From: an uncultured Clostridia bacterium
Lineage (GTDB): Bacteria > Bacillota > Clostridia > Christensenellales > DTU072
Assembly: GCA_934296355.1 (NCBI GenBank)
Contig: CAKRAY010000092.1
Location: forward strand, 1-5,910
Direction of reading: 5' to 3'
Length of the DNA: 5,910 bases
Every line of letters starts with the position of its first letter. Position 1 is the first letter of the stretch. The notes below the pieces were generated by a model, which did no database searches, was not told where the DNA came from, and was given only the letters and a program-made list of their open reading frames with translations. The position numbers were made by a program, and so were the translations under genes. Positions 1 through 5,897 of this stretch are shown here, piece after piece.

Positions 1-998
1 ACAATCGTACCCTCGCTCGATTTAATAAGTCTGTTCATTATGCTGCCTTCGATACCTTCGCTACCTAAGGCTTGCACTATAATATAGCCGTTGGTTTTTT
101 CGTAAATACGCAAACTCGAAAATATGTTACGCATAAACTCTTCGTCGGTATCGCCGAGCGAAACTATGTTTTTCCCGTCGGTCAAACGAAGCAGTTTAAC
201 GCAATCCGCGCTTTTAGCGAGAATTACGGGATTAAGTCCTTGGGCGGAACGTTTTGCGTATTCGGCGGCGCCGCTTTCGGGTGTTGCGTACAGTACGCAC
301 GGCACTATGGGCGCGTAATGTTTATATTTCATTCCCGGAGCGGGAACTACTTTCAGTTCTTCGTCGGGCTTTCTTTTATACGCTTTAACGTTCGGCAAAA
401 ACTCTTTGAGCATTTCCGCGGTTATTGCGCCCGGGCGTAAAACGATAGGCTCGTCGAATAAGCCTAAAACCGTGCTTTCTATACCTACGCTGCACTGTCC
501 TCCGTCTATTATGGCGGGAATCAAGCCGTTCATATCTTCGAAAACGTGTTCGGCGGTAGTCGGACTGACTCTTTTCGATTTATTCGCGCTCGGCGCGGCT
601 ATGGGTAAAGCGCATCTTTTCAGAAACTCTCTGCCTAAACTATGCGAAGGCATTCTTATTCCTACGGTATTCAGTCCCGCGGTAACGCAATCGGGAACTA
701 TGCTTTTCTTCGGTAAAACGATAGTCAGCGGACCGGGCGTGAATCTACGGAAAATTTGTTCCGCTTCATTAGATAAATACGCCACTTCGTCGATATCGCT
801 CATATCGTAAACGTGTACGATGAACGGATTGTCCGAAGGGCGTTGTTTCGCTTCGTAAATCTTCTTTACCGCCGATTCGTTAAGGGCGTTCCCGCCCAAG
901 CCGTAAACGGTTTCTGTCGGAAAGGCTACTATTTCTCCTTTTCTGATCAGCTCGGCGCATTCGTCGAGAATTTCTTCTTTACCTACTTTCGTTATCAT
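1..998 (-). CDS. sua5: Sua5/YwlC-type L-threonylcarbamoyladenylate synthase (3' end cut by window)
   Basis: This cytosolic enzyme makes threonylcarbamoyl-AMP from threonine, bicarbonate and ATP, the first step of the t6A modification at A37 of ANN-decoding tRNAs; the TsaB/TsaD/TsaE proteins then transfer the group. I translated the minus strand from the ATG at 998-996, giving 332 codons with no stop before the edge. The YrdC domain spans about residues 8-195, with FPTETVYGLG (26-35), KQRPSDNPF (51-59), FTPGPLT (86-92), and PSANKSKRVSPT (136-147). The linker PGMKYKHYAP (221-230) and a following Rossmann-like Sua5 domain mark the long form rather than short TsaC/YrdC. The family is usually about 340-350 residues, and the last visible residues (GSIMNRLIKSS) resemble its C-terminus, so only some ten codons should be missing. 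AGGA at 1011-1008 sits 9 nt before the start and touches the upstream stop codon, suggesting cotranscription and translational coupling. Also called tsaC2 or ywlC. Confidence 0.93.
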   Translation of the reverse strand, partial: MITKVGKEEILDECAELIRKGEIVAFPTETVYGLGGNALNESAVKKIYEAKQRPSDNPFIVHVYDMSDIDEVAYLSNEAEQIFRRFTPGPLTIVLPKKSIVPDCVTAGLNTVGIRMPSHSLGREFLKRCALPIAAPSANKSKRVSPTTAEHVFEDMNGLIPAIIDGGQCSVGIESTVLGLFDEPIVLRPGAITAEMLKEFLPNVKAYKRKPDEELKVVPAPGMKYKHYAPIVPCVLYATPESGAAEYAKRSAQGLNPVILAKSADCVKLLRLTDGKNIVSLGDTDEEFMRNIFSSLRIYEKTNGYIIVQALGSEGIEGSIMNRLIKSSEGTI

Positions 999-1011
999 AT
1001 TTAATGTTCCT

Positions 1012-2967
1012 CTATTTCGCTACGTAAACCAGACATCTGTCGTCGATTATCGCGCTTACCGTACTCGATACTATTCTCCCGTCTTTCATTACCTTGTCTA
1101 TAACGTTAACGACGCTGCATTTCGCGCTTAAAACGACTTCGCCCGCATAATTTTTCAAGCCGTACTTACCGCCGGACTTATACGCGTAGAAGTTTTGATA
1201 CACGCCGGTTATTTCGTCTTCGATAAGCGTAGTTTTTCCTTGTTTGTCGATACGATAGTAAGCGACTTTTTTCTCTTTCTCGTTATAAATCGCGCCGATA
1301 GCGTACCCGCAATTAAAGGGCGTCAACTCGTCGTAGACATATTCGGCAATGACCGTTCCGTTCAAATCGCTTGCTCCGTACGACTGTTTCACATTGCTTC
1401 CCTCTTTATAGGTTCTTAACGAAATCACGCCGTTTCGGTCGCCGTAACTCGGAGTATAGACCTCTATTCCCGTAATGCCGCTCAAAAGCGTATTTTGTTT
1501 CATGTTGCGGTCATACCAAACCGCGTCGCCTACCGGCGAGGGATAATCGGGGTCGCCGTTTGATATTCCCACTCCGTCGACGTAGGAAACCGGCATAATG
1601 GCGTTTTCTACCAAACCGATTTCCATATCGGAGTTCATAATACAGAAAGTCGCTTCGGTATACACTTCGAATCTCTCGTTTTGATAATAAGGAAAGTAGC
1701 CGAAGTAAACTATAGAATAACCTTGTTTAACCATACGCGAAGGGTTGACGTACGGCAAATCGTATTTCTCCGCGCCGATAACGTTTTTATCTTTCAAATT
1801 GCCGTAAAGATAGGACGCTTCGGTGTAATACTCTTCGGTATATTCGTTCGCCACGCCGTAGAGATACAAAAGTTGGTTAAACGACCTGGTATTACCGGTT
1901 ATCACGTTATAAAAATCCGTCCTCGAACGCAGATAGTACGTTATACCGCCCTCGTTCAAACAAACGTTGTAACCGTTGAACTCGTTAGCCGCGCGCAAGT
2001 AAGCGCAACGGGCAAACCAGCCGTTACCCATATAGTAAACTTTCATTTTTCTATCGAACGAGGCAAGTTCTTCCGAAGTAAGATACGGGAACGCCACGAA
2101 CTCGCCCGTAGACACCGGCTCCAAATAGCCGTTAAACGGGGAATCTGTATTTAAGTTAAAGAAATACGCTTTGTCGGTATCGTAAGCGGCTATATAATCG
2201 CCGCACGCGATAAAATCGTAGTATGAAACCGCCGAACTGCTGTATCCTTGTCTTAATCTGAATTTCTCGTAAGGAGTATCCAGGTTCTTATATTCGTAAA
2301 AAGTAACGTAATCGGACAAAGGCGAATAGTTTTCGAGGTCGCCGTATACCACGAAGTAATCTCCGACGAACTTAAACTGGTTTGCGCCCGAAGTGTAAGA
2401 TATTTTGAAATCGGTCATTTCCACGGGATGATTAATTCCCTCGCCTCTGAAACGGATAAGTCCCGTGACGTAACTAACCGAATAGGGATTGCCATCTAGC
2501 GGTCTTGCGACGACGGCGTAATCTCCTTTTATTTCCAAAATTTTCGTATAAACCGGCACGACGTACTCTTTTGTTTCCGAAGCGAGTCCGTAAAGTTGAT
2601 AGACCTTGCCCGATATCGGGTTGACGTACTCTTTTACCGTAATGTAAACGTCGTCGTCGGGGTCGTACGAGGACACTGTCGTACCCGAGCCGAGGGTCAA
2701 AGTACATTCTAAGGACGAGGCGTCGGCGGAGGAAAAATTATTGAAGTATGCAAAATAATCTTTCGGCTTATTGAAAACGAGAAAATGCAAACAAAGCGGC
2801 AACGCTATGGCGATAACCAAAACGGAAGATATCGCGGCGATAATGATTTTTTTCTTTTTCGGGGACAGAGGTTTACTCGGTTTTTTTTCTTTGGCGAGTT
2901 TGCGTCCGACGAGATTCAAACCGTTACGCGCTTTGTCTTTTTTTGATATTCCTTTTTCCTTTTTCAT
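1012..2967 (-). CDS. Single-pass membrane protein with large extracytoplasmic domain, unknown function
   Basis: I do not recognise this 651-residue protein as a named family. It has a strongly basic, lysine-rich cytoplasmic N-terminus (residues 1-40), one hydrophobic segment (about 41-65, IIIAAISSVLVIAIALPLCL then HFLVF), and then about 585 residues that should lie outside the cell. The outer part is rich in tyrosine, phenylalanine and glycine, with repeated short hydrophobic strands such as GDYAVV, GDYFVVYGD and GDYIAAYD, which suggests a beta-propeller-like fold. Near the C-terminus GKYGLKNYAGEVVL (600-613) resembles a WG (KWG) repeat unit. I chose the ATG at 2967-2965. The frame opens earlier only through a TTG at 3003-3001 lying in promoter sequence. 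No Shine-Dalgarno precedes the ATG. C59 follows LPL, which is not a proper lipobox, so a lipoprotein is unlikely. It is the first gene of an apparent operon with the Sua5 gene, but nothing in it points to tRNA modification. It may be a cell-surface or envelope sensor protein; this is inference only. Confidence 0.85.
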   Translation of the reverse strand: MKKEKGISKKDKARNGLNLVGRKLAKEKKPSKPLSPKKKKIIIAAISSVLVIAIALPLCLHFLVFNKPKDYFAYFNNFSSADASSLECTLTLGSGTTVSSYDPDDDVYITVKEYVNPISGKVYQLYGLASETKEYVVPVYTKILEIKGDYAVVARPLDGNPYSVSYVTGLIRFRGEGINHPVEMTDFKISYTSGANQFKFVGDYFVVYGDLENYSPLSDYVTFYEYKNLDTPYEKFRLRQGYSSSAVSYYDFIACGDYIAAYDTDKAYFFNLNTDSPFNGYLEPVSTGEFVAFPYLTSEELASFDRKMKVYYMGNGWFARCAYLRAANEFNGYNVCLNEGGITYYLRSRTDFYNVITGNTRSFNQLLYLYGVANEYTEEYYTEASYLYGNLKDKNVIGAEKYDLPYVNPSRMVKQGYSIVYFGYFPYYQNERFEVYTEATFCIMNSDMEIGLVENAIMPVSYVDGVGISNGDPDYPSPVGDAVWYDRNMKQNTLLSGITGIEVYTPSYGDRNGVISLRTYKEGSNVKQSYGASDLNGTVIAEYVYDELTPFNCGYAIGAIYNEKEKKVAYYRIDKQGKTTLIEDEITGVYQNFYAYKSGGKYGLKNYAGEVVLSAKCSVVNVIDKVMKDGRIVSSTVSAIIDDRCLVYVAK

Positions 2968-2974
2968 AACATAT

Positions 2975-3003
2975 ATTATAACAAACAACGTAGAAAAACA
3001 CAA
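2975..3003 (-). promoter_or_regulatory. Leftward extended -10 promoter of the membrane protein gene
   Basis: On the minus strand TGT-TATAAT (2983-2975) is a perfect -10 with the TG extension. A weak -35, TTGTGT (3003-2998), lies 17 nt upstream. Transcription should begin about 7 nt after the -10, that is at or next to the ATG at 2967, which would give a leaderless mRNA. A second perfect TATAAT lies further upstream at 3008-3003, without TG and without a good -35. It would give a leader of about 29 nt that also lacks a ribosome binding site. Which of the two is used cannot be told from sequence. Confidence 0.55.
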
Positions 3004-3044
3004 TTATAGCGTAAACAAAAAAAATTATTTTAAGTTTTCTTGAC

Positions 3045-3058
3045 GTAAATGAGTTTAC
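3045..3058. repeat. Short inverted repeat overlapping the rightward -35, possible operator
   Basis: GTAAA (3045-3049) and TTTAC (3054-3058) form an inverted repeat with a 4-nt spacer, TGAG. The right arm lies inside the -35 (TTTACA) of the Lrp-family gene, so a protein bound here would block that promoter. A further GTAAAC occurs at 3011-3016, inverted relative to GTTTAC at 3053-3058, about 42 bp away, with an A/T-rich tract between. Lrp-family regulators often bind several spaced sites and repress their own genes, so autoregulation is plausible. The arms are short and this could be chance. Confidence 0.3.
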
Positions 3059-3083
3059 ATAATTCTTTTTATCGTGCTATACT
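3054..3083 (+). promoter_or_regulatory. Rightward extended -10 promoter of the regulator-aminotransferase operon
   Basis: TTTACA (3054-3059, 5 of 6 to the sigma-A -35) is separated by 18 nt from TATACT (3078-3083, 5 of 6), which also has the TG extension at 3075-3076. The expected start of transcription is near 3090, leaving a leader of about 15 nt that holds only the ribosome binding site. It is divergent from the leftward promoter, and the two -10 elements lie about 100 bp apart. Confidence 0.7.
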
Positions 3084-3090
3084 TGAAAAA

Positions 3091-3099
3091 AAGTGAGGT
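3091..3099 (+). promoter_or_regulatory. Ribosome binding site deciding the regulator start
   Basis: AAGTGAGGT (3091-3099) differs from AAGGAGGT by one inserted base and lies 5 nt before the ATG at 3105. The GTG at 3093 is inside this site, so it is not the start codon even though it is in frame. Confidence 0.7.
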
Positions 3100-3104
3100 C
3101 GGCT

Positions 3105-3596
3105 ATGGATATTTTCGAAAAAAAGATAATTCAACTGCTAAAAGAAGACGCTCGTTACACTCGTTGCGATATTGCCAAAATGGTCGGTTCGGACGAAAAG
3201 ACGGTCGGCGAAACGATTTCCTCTCTCGAAGAAAGGGGCGTTATCGTTAAGTATGCCGCCATAATCAACACCGAGCGTACGGGAGAAGAATTTATTGACG
3301 CTCTTATCGAGGTAAAAGTTACGCCTCAGGCGCGAAGCGGATACGACGCCATTGCCGAAGAGATTTATAAATTCCCGGAAGTAAAAGCCGTATATTTAGT
3401 CAGCGGAACTTACGACCTCGCAATCACGTTGGAAAGCAAGACCGCGCGCGACGTGAGTTTGTTCGTGAGCGAAAGGCTGTCCACGATAGAATCGGTGATA
3501 GGAACCACCACGCACTTTATAATGAAACAATACAAGGAAAGCGGCGTTATAATGAACGGAGAAACGGGCATTAATCGCTTGCCCGTACACGCTTGA
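3105..3596 (+). CDS. Lrp/AsnC-family transcriptional regulator
   Basis: A 163-residue DNA-binding regulator of the leucine-responsive (Lrp/AsnC) family, a usual length for it. The N-terminal winged helix-turn-helix covers about residues 1-50: MDIFEKKIIQLLKEDARYTR, then the helix-turn-helix DIAKMVGSDEKTVGETISSL (22-41) and the wing ERGVIVKY (43-50). The C-terminal RAM (ligand-binding and oligomerisation) domain runs from about 62 to 142 and includes the conserved GTYDL (101-105) in the turn where family members bind an amino acid. Family members form dimers and higher oligomers that wrap DNA. It is the first gene of an operon and its stop overlaps the aminotransferase start. The likely job is control of this operon, and perhaps others, in response to an amino acid; the ligand cannot be read from the sequence. 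The inverted repeat over the promoter is a candidate for self-regulation. Confidence 0.92.
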   Translation: MDIFEKKIIQLLKEDARYTRCDIAKMVGSDEKTVGETISSLEERGVIVKYAAIINTERTGEEFIDALIEVKVTPQARSGYDAIAEEIYKFPEVKAVYLVSGTYDLAITLESKTARDVSLFVSERLSTIESVIGTTTHFIMKQYKESGVIMNGETGINRLPVHA

Positions 3597-4774
3597 TGAA
3601 TTACGATAAGTTCGTTAACGGAACCGTAAAGGCAATCAAGCCGTCGGGGATAAGAAAGTTTTTCGACATCGTTTCCGAAAAGAAAAACGCTATTTCTCTC
3701 GGCGTAGGCGAACCCGATTTCGACACGCCTTGGCTCGGACGAAACTCCGCGATCAGGTCCATTCAAAAAGGACTTACTCAATACACGAGCAACTGCGGAA
3801 TGCCACGCCTGCGCGAATTGATTTCCGTTTATTACGCCAAGCGTTACTCGCTCGAATACGATTATGCGAAAGAGATTATCGTAACCGTAGGGGCGAGCGA
3901 AGCGATCGACCTCGCGCTGAGGGCGACGATAGAACCCGGGGACGAAGTTCTGATTCCCGACCCGTCCTACGTAAGTTACTCGCCGTGCGTTATGCTTGCG
4001 GGAGGAACGCCGGTAAGCGTACCGTGCTACGAAAACGACGGCTTTGCGCTCACGCCCTCCTCTCTCGAAGCGGTAATTACCGAGAAAACGAAAATTCTCG
4101 TGTTGCCCTATCCGAACAATCCGACCGGCGGGATAATGACGAGAGAACAGTTACTTAGTATCGCGAAAATCGTAATCGCCCGTGATTTGTTCGTGATTTC
4201 CGACGAGATATATTCGGAACTCACTTACAACGAATCCGGTCACGTATCGATAGCGTCGATAGACGGTATGAAAGAAAGAACGGCGGTCATTAACGGATTC
4301 AGTAAATCTTTCGCAATGACCGGTTGGCGACTCGGATACGTACTCGCGCCCAAACCTATTTGCGACGCGATGTACAAAATACATCAGTATACCATAATGT
4401 GCGCGCCCACTCCCGCCCAATACGCGGGCGCGGCTATTCTCGAAGAAGAACTCTCTAACGGCTTCCTTGCCGTTAACGAAATGCGCTCTCAATACGATAT
4501 GAGAAGACGGTACGTATACAATACGTTGAAAGAGTTCGGGTTCGAAACGTTCGAACCGCAAGGCGCGTTCTACGTATTCCCGTCGGTAAAAAATTTCGGG
4601 TATACCGGCGAACGATTCGCTTCCGCTTTGCTCGATAAAGAGTCGGTGGCTGTCGTCCCGGGAAACGCTTTCGGCGCGTCGGGAGAAAACTATATAAGAA
4701 TCAGTTACGCTTACAGTATGCCTAGCCTTACAAAGGCGTTAGAACGGATTTTTAGATTTGTTGAAAGCCTTTAA
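3596..4774 (+). CDS. Class I PLP-dependent aminotransferase
   Basis: A 392-residue fold-type I aminotransferase of the AspAT/PatA-like group, full length and cytosolic. It moves an amino group between an amino acid and a 2-oxo acid with pyridoxal phosphate. Visible motifs are GEPDFDTP near the N-terminus (38-45), NNPTGG (174-179) with the cofactor-contacting Asn, SDEIY (202-206) with the Asp that pairs with the pyridine nitrogen, SKSFAMTGWRLGY (236-248) with Schiff-base Lys237 and phosphate-binding Arg245, and YIRISYA (366-372) with Arg368 for the substrate carboxylate. All catalytic residues are present. The start is the ATG at 3596, which shares its A with the TGA of the regulator gene (TGATG). 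There is no good Shine-Dalgarno, so translation probably depends on coupling. An in-frame TTG at 3593 is less likely. Substrate is not decided by sequence: alanine, aspartate or aromatic amino acids are all possible. Confidence 0.93.
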   Translation: MNYDKFVNGTVKAIKPSGIRKFFDIVSEKKNAISLGVGEPDFDTPWLGRNSAIRSIQKGLTQYTSNCGMPRLRELISVYYAKRYSLEYDYAKEIIVTVGASEAIDLALRATIEPGDEVLIPDPSYVSYSPCVMLAGGTPVSVPCYENDGFALTPSSLEAVITEKTKILVLPYPNNPTGGIMTREQLLSIAKIVIARDLFVISDEIYSELTYNESGHVSIASIDGMKERTAVINGFSKSFAMTGWRLGYVLAPKPICDAMYKIHQYTIMCAPTPAQYAGAAILEEELSNGFLAVNEMRSQYDMRRRYVYNTLKEFGFETFEPQGAFYVFPSVKNFGYTGERFASALLDKESVAVVPGNAFGASGENYIRISYAYSMPSLTKALERIFRFVESL

Positions 4775-4787
4775 TGGGGTTCCGAAA

Positions 4788-4800
4788 ACCTTATTAAGGT
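4788..4800. repeat. Perfect 13-bp palindrome between aminotransferase and THI leader
   Basis: ACCTTA (4788-4793), one central T, TAAGGT (4795-4800). It lies 13 nt after the aminotransferase stop and about 25 nt before the aptamer, where the promoter of the thiT transcript would be expected. No U-tract follows, so it is a poor terminator. GGTT (4778-4781) and AACC (4787-4790) form a small alternative hairpin overlapping it. It could be an operator or chance. I could not find a convincing promoter in 4775-4825: TAAACT at 4810-4815 is placed well for a -10 but has no -35. Confidence 0.35.
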
Positions 4801-4825
4801 ATTCATAAATAAACTATTTTATATT

Positions 4826-4907
4826 GCTGGGGGTGGCTAAAAAGCCTGAGATCAGACCCTTCGAACTTGTCCGCTTTCGCGGCGGATAAGGAAGCCGTAC
4901 CCCAAGC
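4826..4907 (+). promoter_or_regulatory. THI-box (TPP riboswitch) aptamer and antiterminator strand, variant form
   Basis: A leader of the thiamine pyrophosphate riboswitch class lies directly upstream of thiT. The 5' half is textbook: P2 pairs GGGU (4831-4834) with ACCC (4856-4859), P3 is GGCU/AGCC closing an AAAA loop (4835-4846), and the J3/2 segment at 4847-4855 begins with the conserved UGAGA that holds the pyrimidine ring. CCCUUCGAACUUG (4857-4869) also fits. The second arm pairs CUUGUCCGC (4866-4874) with GCGGAUAAG (4882-4890), and P1 may be GCU/AGC (4826-4828 with 4893-4895). This second arm lacks the usual sequence around GAUCUGGAUAAUGCCAGCGU. As an alternative, GCUGGGGGU (4826-4834) pairs with ACCCCAAGC (4899-4907) in 8 of 9 positions. 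That pairing would break P1/P2 and also capture the 5' arm of the terminator, so it acts as antiterminator. Predicted behaviour is that ligand turns thiT off. Confidence 0.82.
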
Positions 4908-4935
4908 CGACGTATTAACGCGCTTGGGTATTTTT
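4901..4935 (+). terminator. Intrinsic terminator, expression platform of the THI leader
   Basis: CCCAAGC (4901-4907) pairs perfectly with GCTTGGG (4922-4928) across a 14-nt loop that can form two inner C-G pairs, followed by TATTTTT (4929-4935). It stands between aptamer and thiT, 29 nt before the start codon. Its 5' arm is the same strand that the antiterminator pairing uses, so it is conditional. Confidence 0.8.
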
Positions 4936-4963
4936 ATGTTCGGCCCCCAAAAGGAGCATCACT

Positions 4964-5860
4964 ATGGATCAGTACATGGGACTTGACAAAAACCTGTTTA
5001 TCGTTTTTGTCGTTCTTGCCGTGACGGTTGGCGTATGCGCAATCGTCGGTTTTTCGCTGGCTCTAACCAAAAAAGAGCGCGCGTTAAACATCTTTAAGTA
5101 CGTTGCCGCGGCGGTAATCGTCGGACTGGGAATCGCATTCCTCGTAGTCGGATTCATCGCTTCGAACGGAGACGACGTTTCGCAAAAAGTAGGTTTGTAC
5201 GTCACTACCGTTTTCGTGCTTATCGCGGAACTTCTCGTCGCTTTTCTAATCGGAAAGAAAAAAGACTGTAACCACACTAAGTCAGTCGTTTACGGCGCGC
5301 TTTGCATAGGACTGAGTTTCGCTTTATCGTACGTTTCGATTTTCAAACTACCGCAAGGCGGCTCGATTACTTTTGCGAGCCTTTTACCTATAATGCTTTA
5401 CTCTTACATGTTCGGCATCAGGAAAGGTCTTATGATCGGGTTCGTATATTCTATTTTACAGTTCATTCAAGCGCCTTGGTTCATACACCCGATGCAATTC
5501 TTGGCAGACTATCCGTTTGCGTTCATGGCGATAGGTCTTACCGGACTTTTCTTCGAAACCGGTTTACCGCAAAAGATCAAAAACAAACTCGCCGAAAAGA
5601 ACGCTTTGAAAAAAGTCGACGTTATTGACGCGGCGTTTTTCTTCGCGGGCGCATGCGTCGCGTTGATAATAAGATACTTCTCTCACGTTATCAGCGGAAT
5701 TTACGTATTCGGAAGCGGCGACCCGAATTATTCGGCGGTCGCTTGGTCGTTCCTTTACAACTCGTTCGTATTCGTAGACGGAGCGATATGCCTATGCTTG
5801 GGCATACCCTTGTTTTTATCCAAGCCGTTCGTAAAACTTCTCGACAAAGCGTCGTTGTAA
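4964..5860 (+). CDS. thiT: ThiT, thiamine-specific S component of an ECF transporter, with N-terminal membrane extension
   Basis: This membrane protein binds thiamine from outside and, with the shared EcfA, EcfA' and EcfT subunits (not in this window), imports it. The ThiT domain covers about residues 105-295: FKLPQGGSITFASLLPIMLY (127-146), FGIRKGLMIGFVYSILQFIQ (150-169), PWFIHPMQFLADYPFAF (171-187), RYFSHVISG (237-245) and SFLYNSF (262-268), all typical of the family, with six expected hydrophobic segments. At 298 residues it is about 100 longer than the usual 180-200. The extra N-terminus has three hydrophobic segments (about 11-34, 44-66, 77-97) and ends in a basic stretch, GKKKDCNHTK (97-106). 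The start is ATG 4964 with AAGGAG (4951-4956) 7 nt before it; an in-frame ATG at codon 5 is the only near alternative. It is controlled by the THI leader upstream. The transport role rests on both homology and the leader. Confidence 0.93.
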   Translation: MDQYMGLDKNLFIVFVVLAVTVGVCAIVGFSLALTKKERALNIFKYVAAAVIVGLGIAFLVVGFIASNGDDVSQKVGLYVTTVFVLIAELLVAFLIGKKKDCNHTKSVVYGALCIGLSFALSYVSIFKLPQGGSITFASLLPIMLYSYMFGIRKGLMIGFVYSILQFIQAPWFIHPMQFLADYPFAFMAIGLTGLFFETGLPQKIKNKLAEKNALKKVDVIDAAFFFAGACVALIIRYFSHVISGIYVFGSGDPNYSAVAWSFLYNSFVFVDGAICLCLGIPLFLSKPFVKLLDKASL

Positions 5861-5897
5861 GCGATTTTTCGTTATTCGGACTGAGAATAATATAAAT

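Noticed and set aside
72..810. Plus-strand frames opposite the Sua5 gene
   Set aside because: The minus strand carries an unbroken Sua5 protein with all family motifs; the plus-strand frames are antisense shadows.
2779..2799. Lipoprotein signal with Cys59 in the membrane protein
   Set aside because: The residues before the Cys are LPL, and the lipobox needs a small residue at -1; a plain membrane anchor fits better.
2968..3003. Upstream in-frame TTG start adding 12 residues to the membrane protein
   Set aside because: It is a TTG with no ribosome binding site, lies over the promoter elements, and puts hydrophobic residues before the basic N-terminus.
3040..3045. TTGACG as -35 of the regulator promoter
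   Set aside because: It matches the consensus in 5 of 6 bases but lies 32 nt from TATACT, far beyond the usual 16-18; TTTACA at 3054-3059 fits the spacing.
3093..3104. GTG start adding four residues to the Lrp-family regulator
   Set aside because: The GTG is part of the Shine-Dalgarno sequence of the ATG at 3105, and family members begin right before this first helix.
4151..4561. Minus-strand frame of 136 codons inside the aminotransferase gene
   Set aside because: It is antisense to an intact gene with all catalytic motifs, is Arg/Phe/Val-rich like a shadow frame, and has no recognisable family motif.
4871..4882. Separate hairpin CCGC-TTTC-GCGG inside the leader as an independent element
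   Set aside because: It competes with the 9-bp helix 4866-4874/4882-4890, which is longer and keeps the right size for the P4/P5 arm of the aptamer.
4944..4948. CCCCC before the thiT ribosome binding site pairing with GGGGG at 4829-4833
   Set aside because: Only five pairs over more than 100 nt with no support from flanking bases; the pairing with 4899-4907 is longer and nearer. It also would not cover the AAGGAG.
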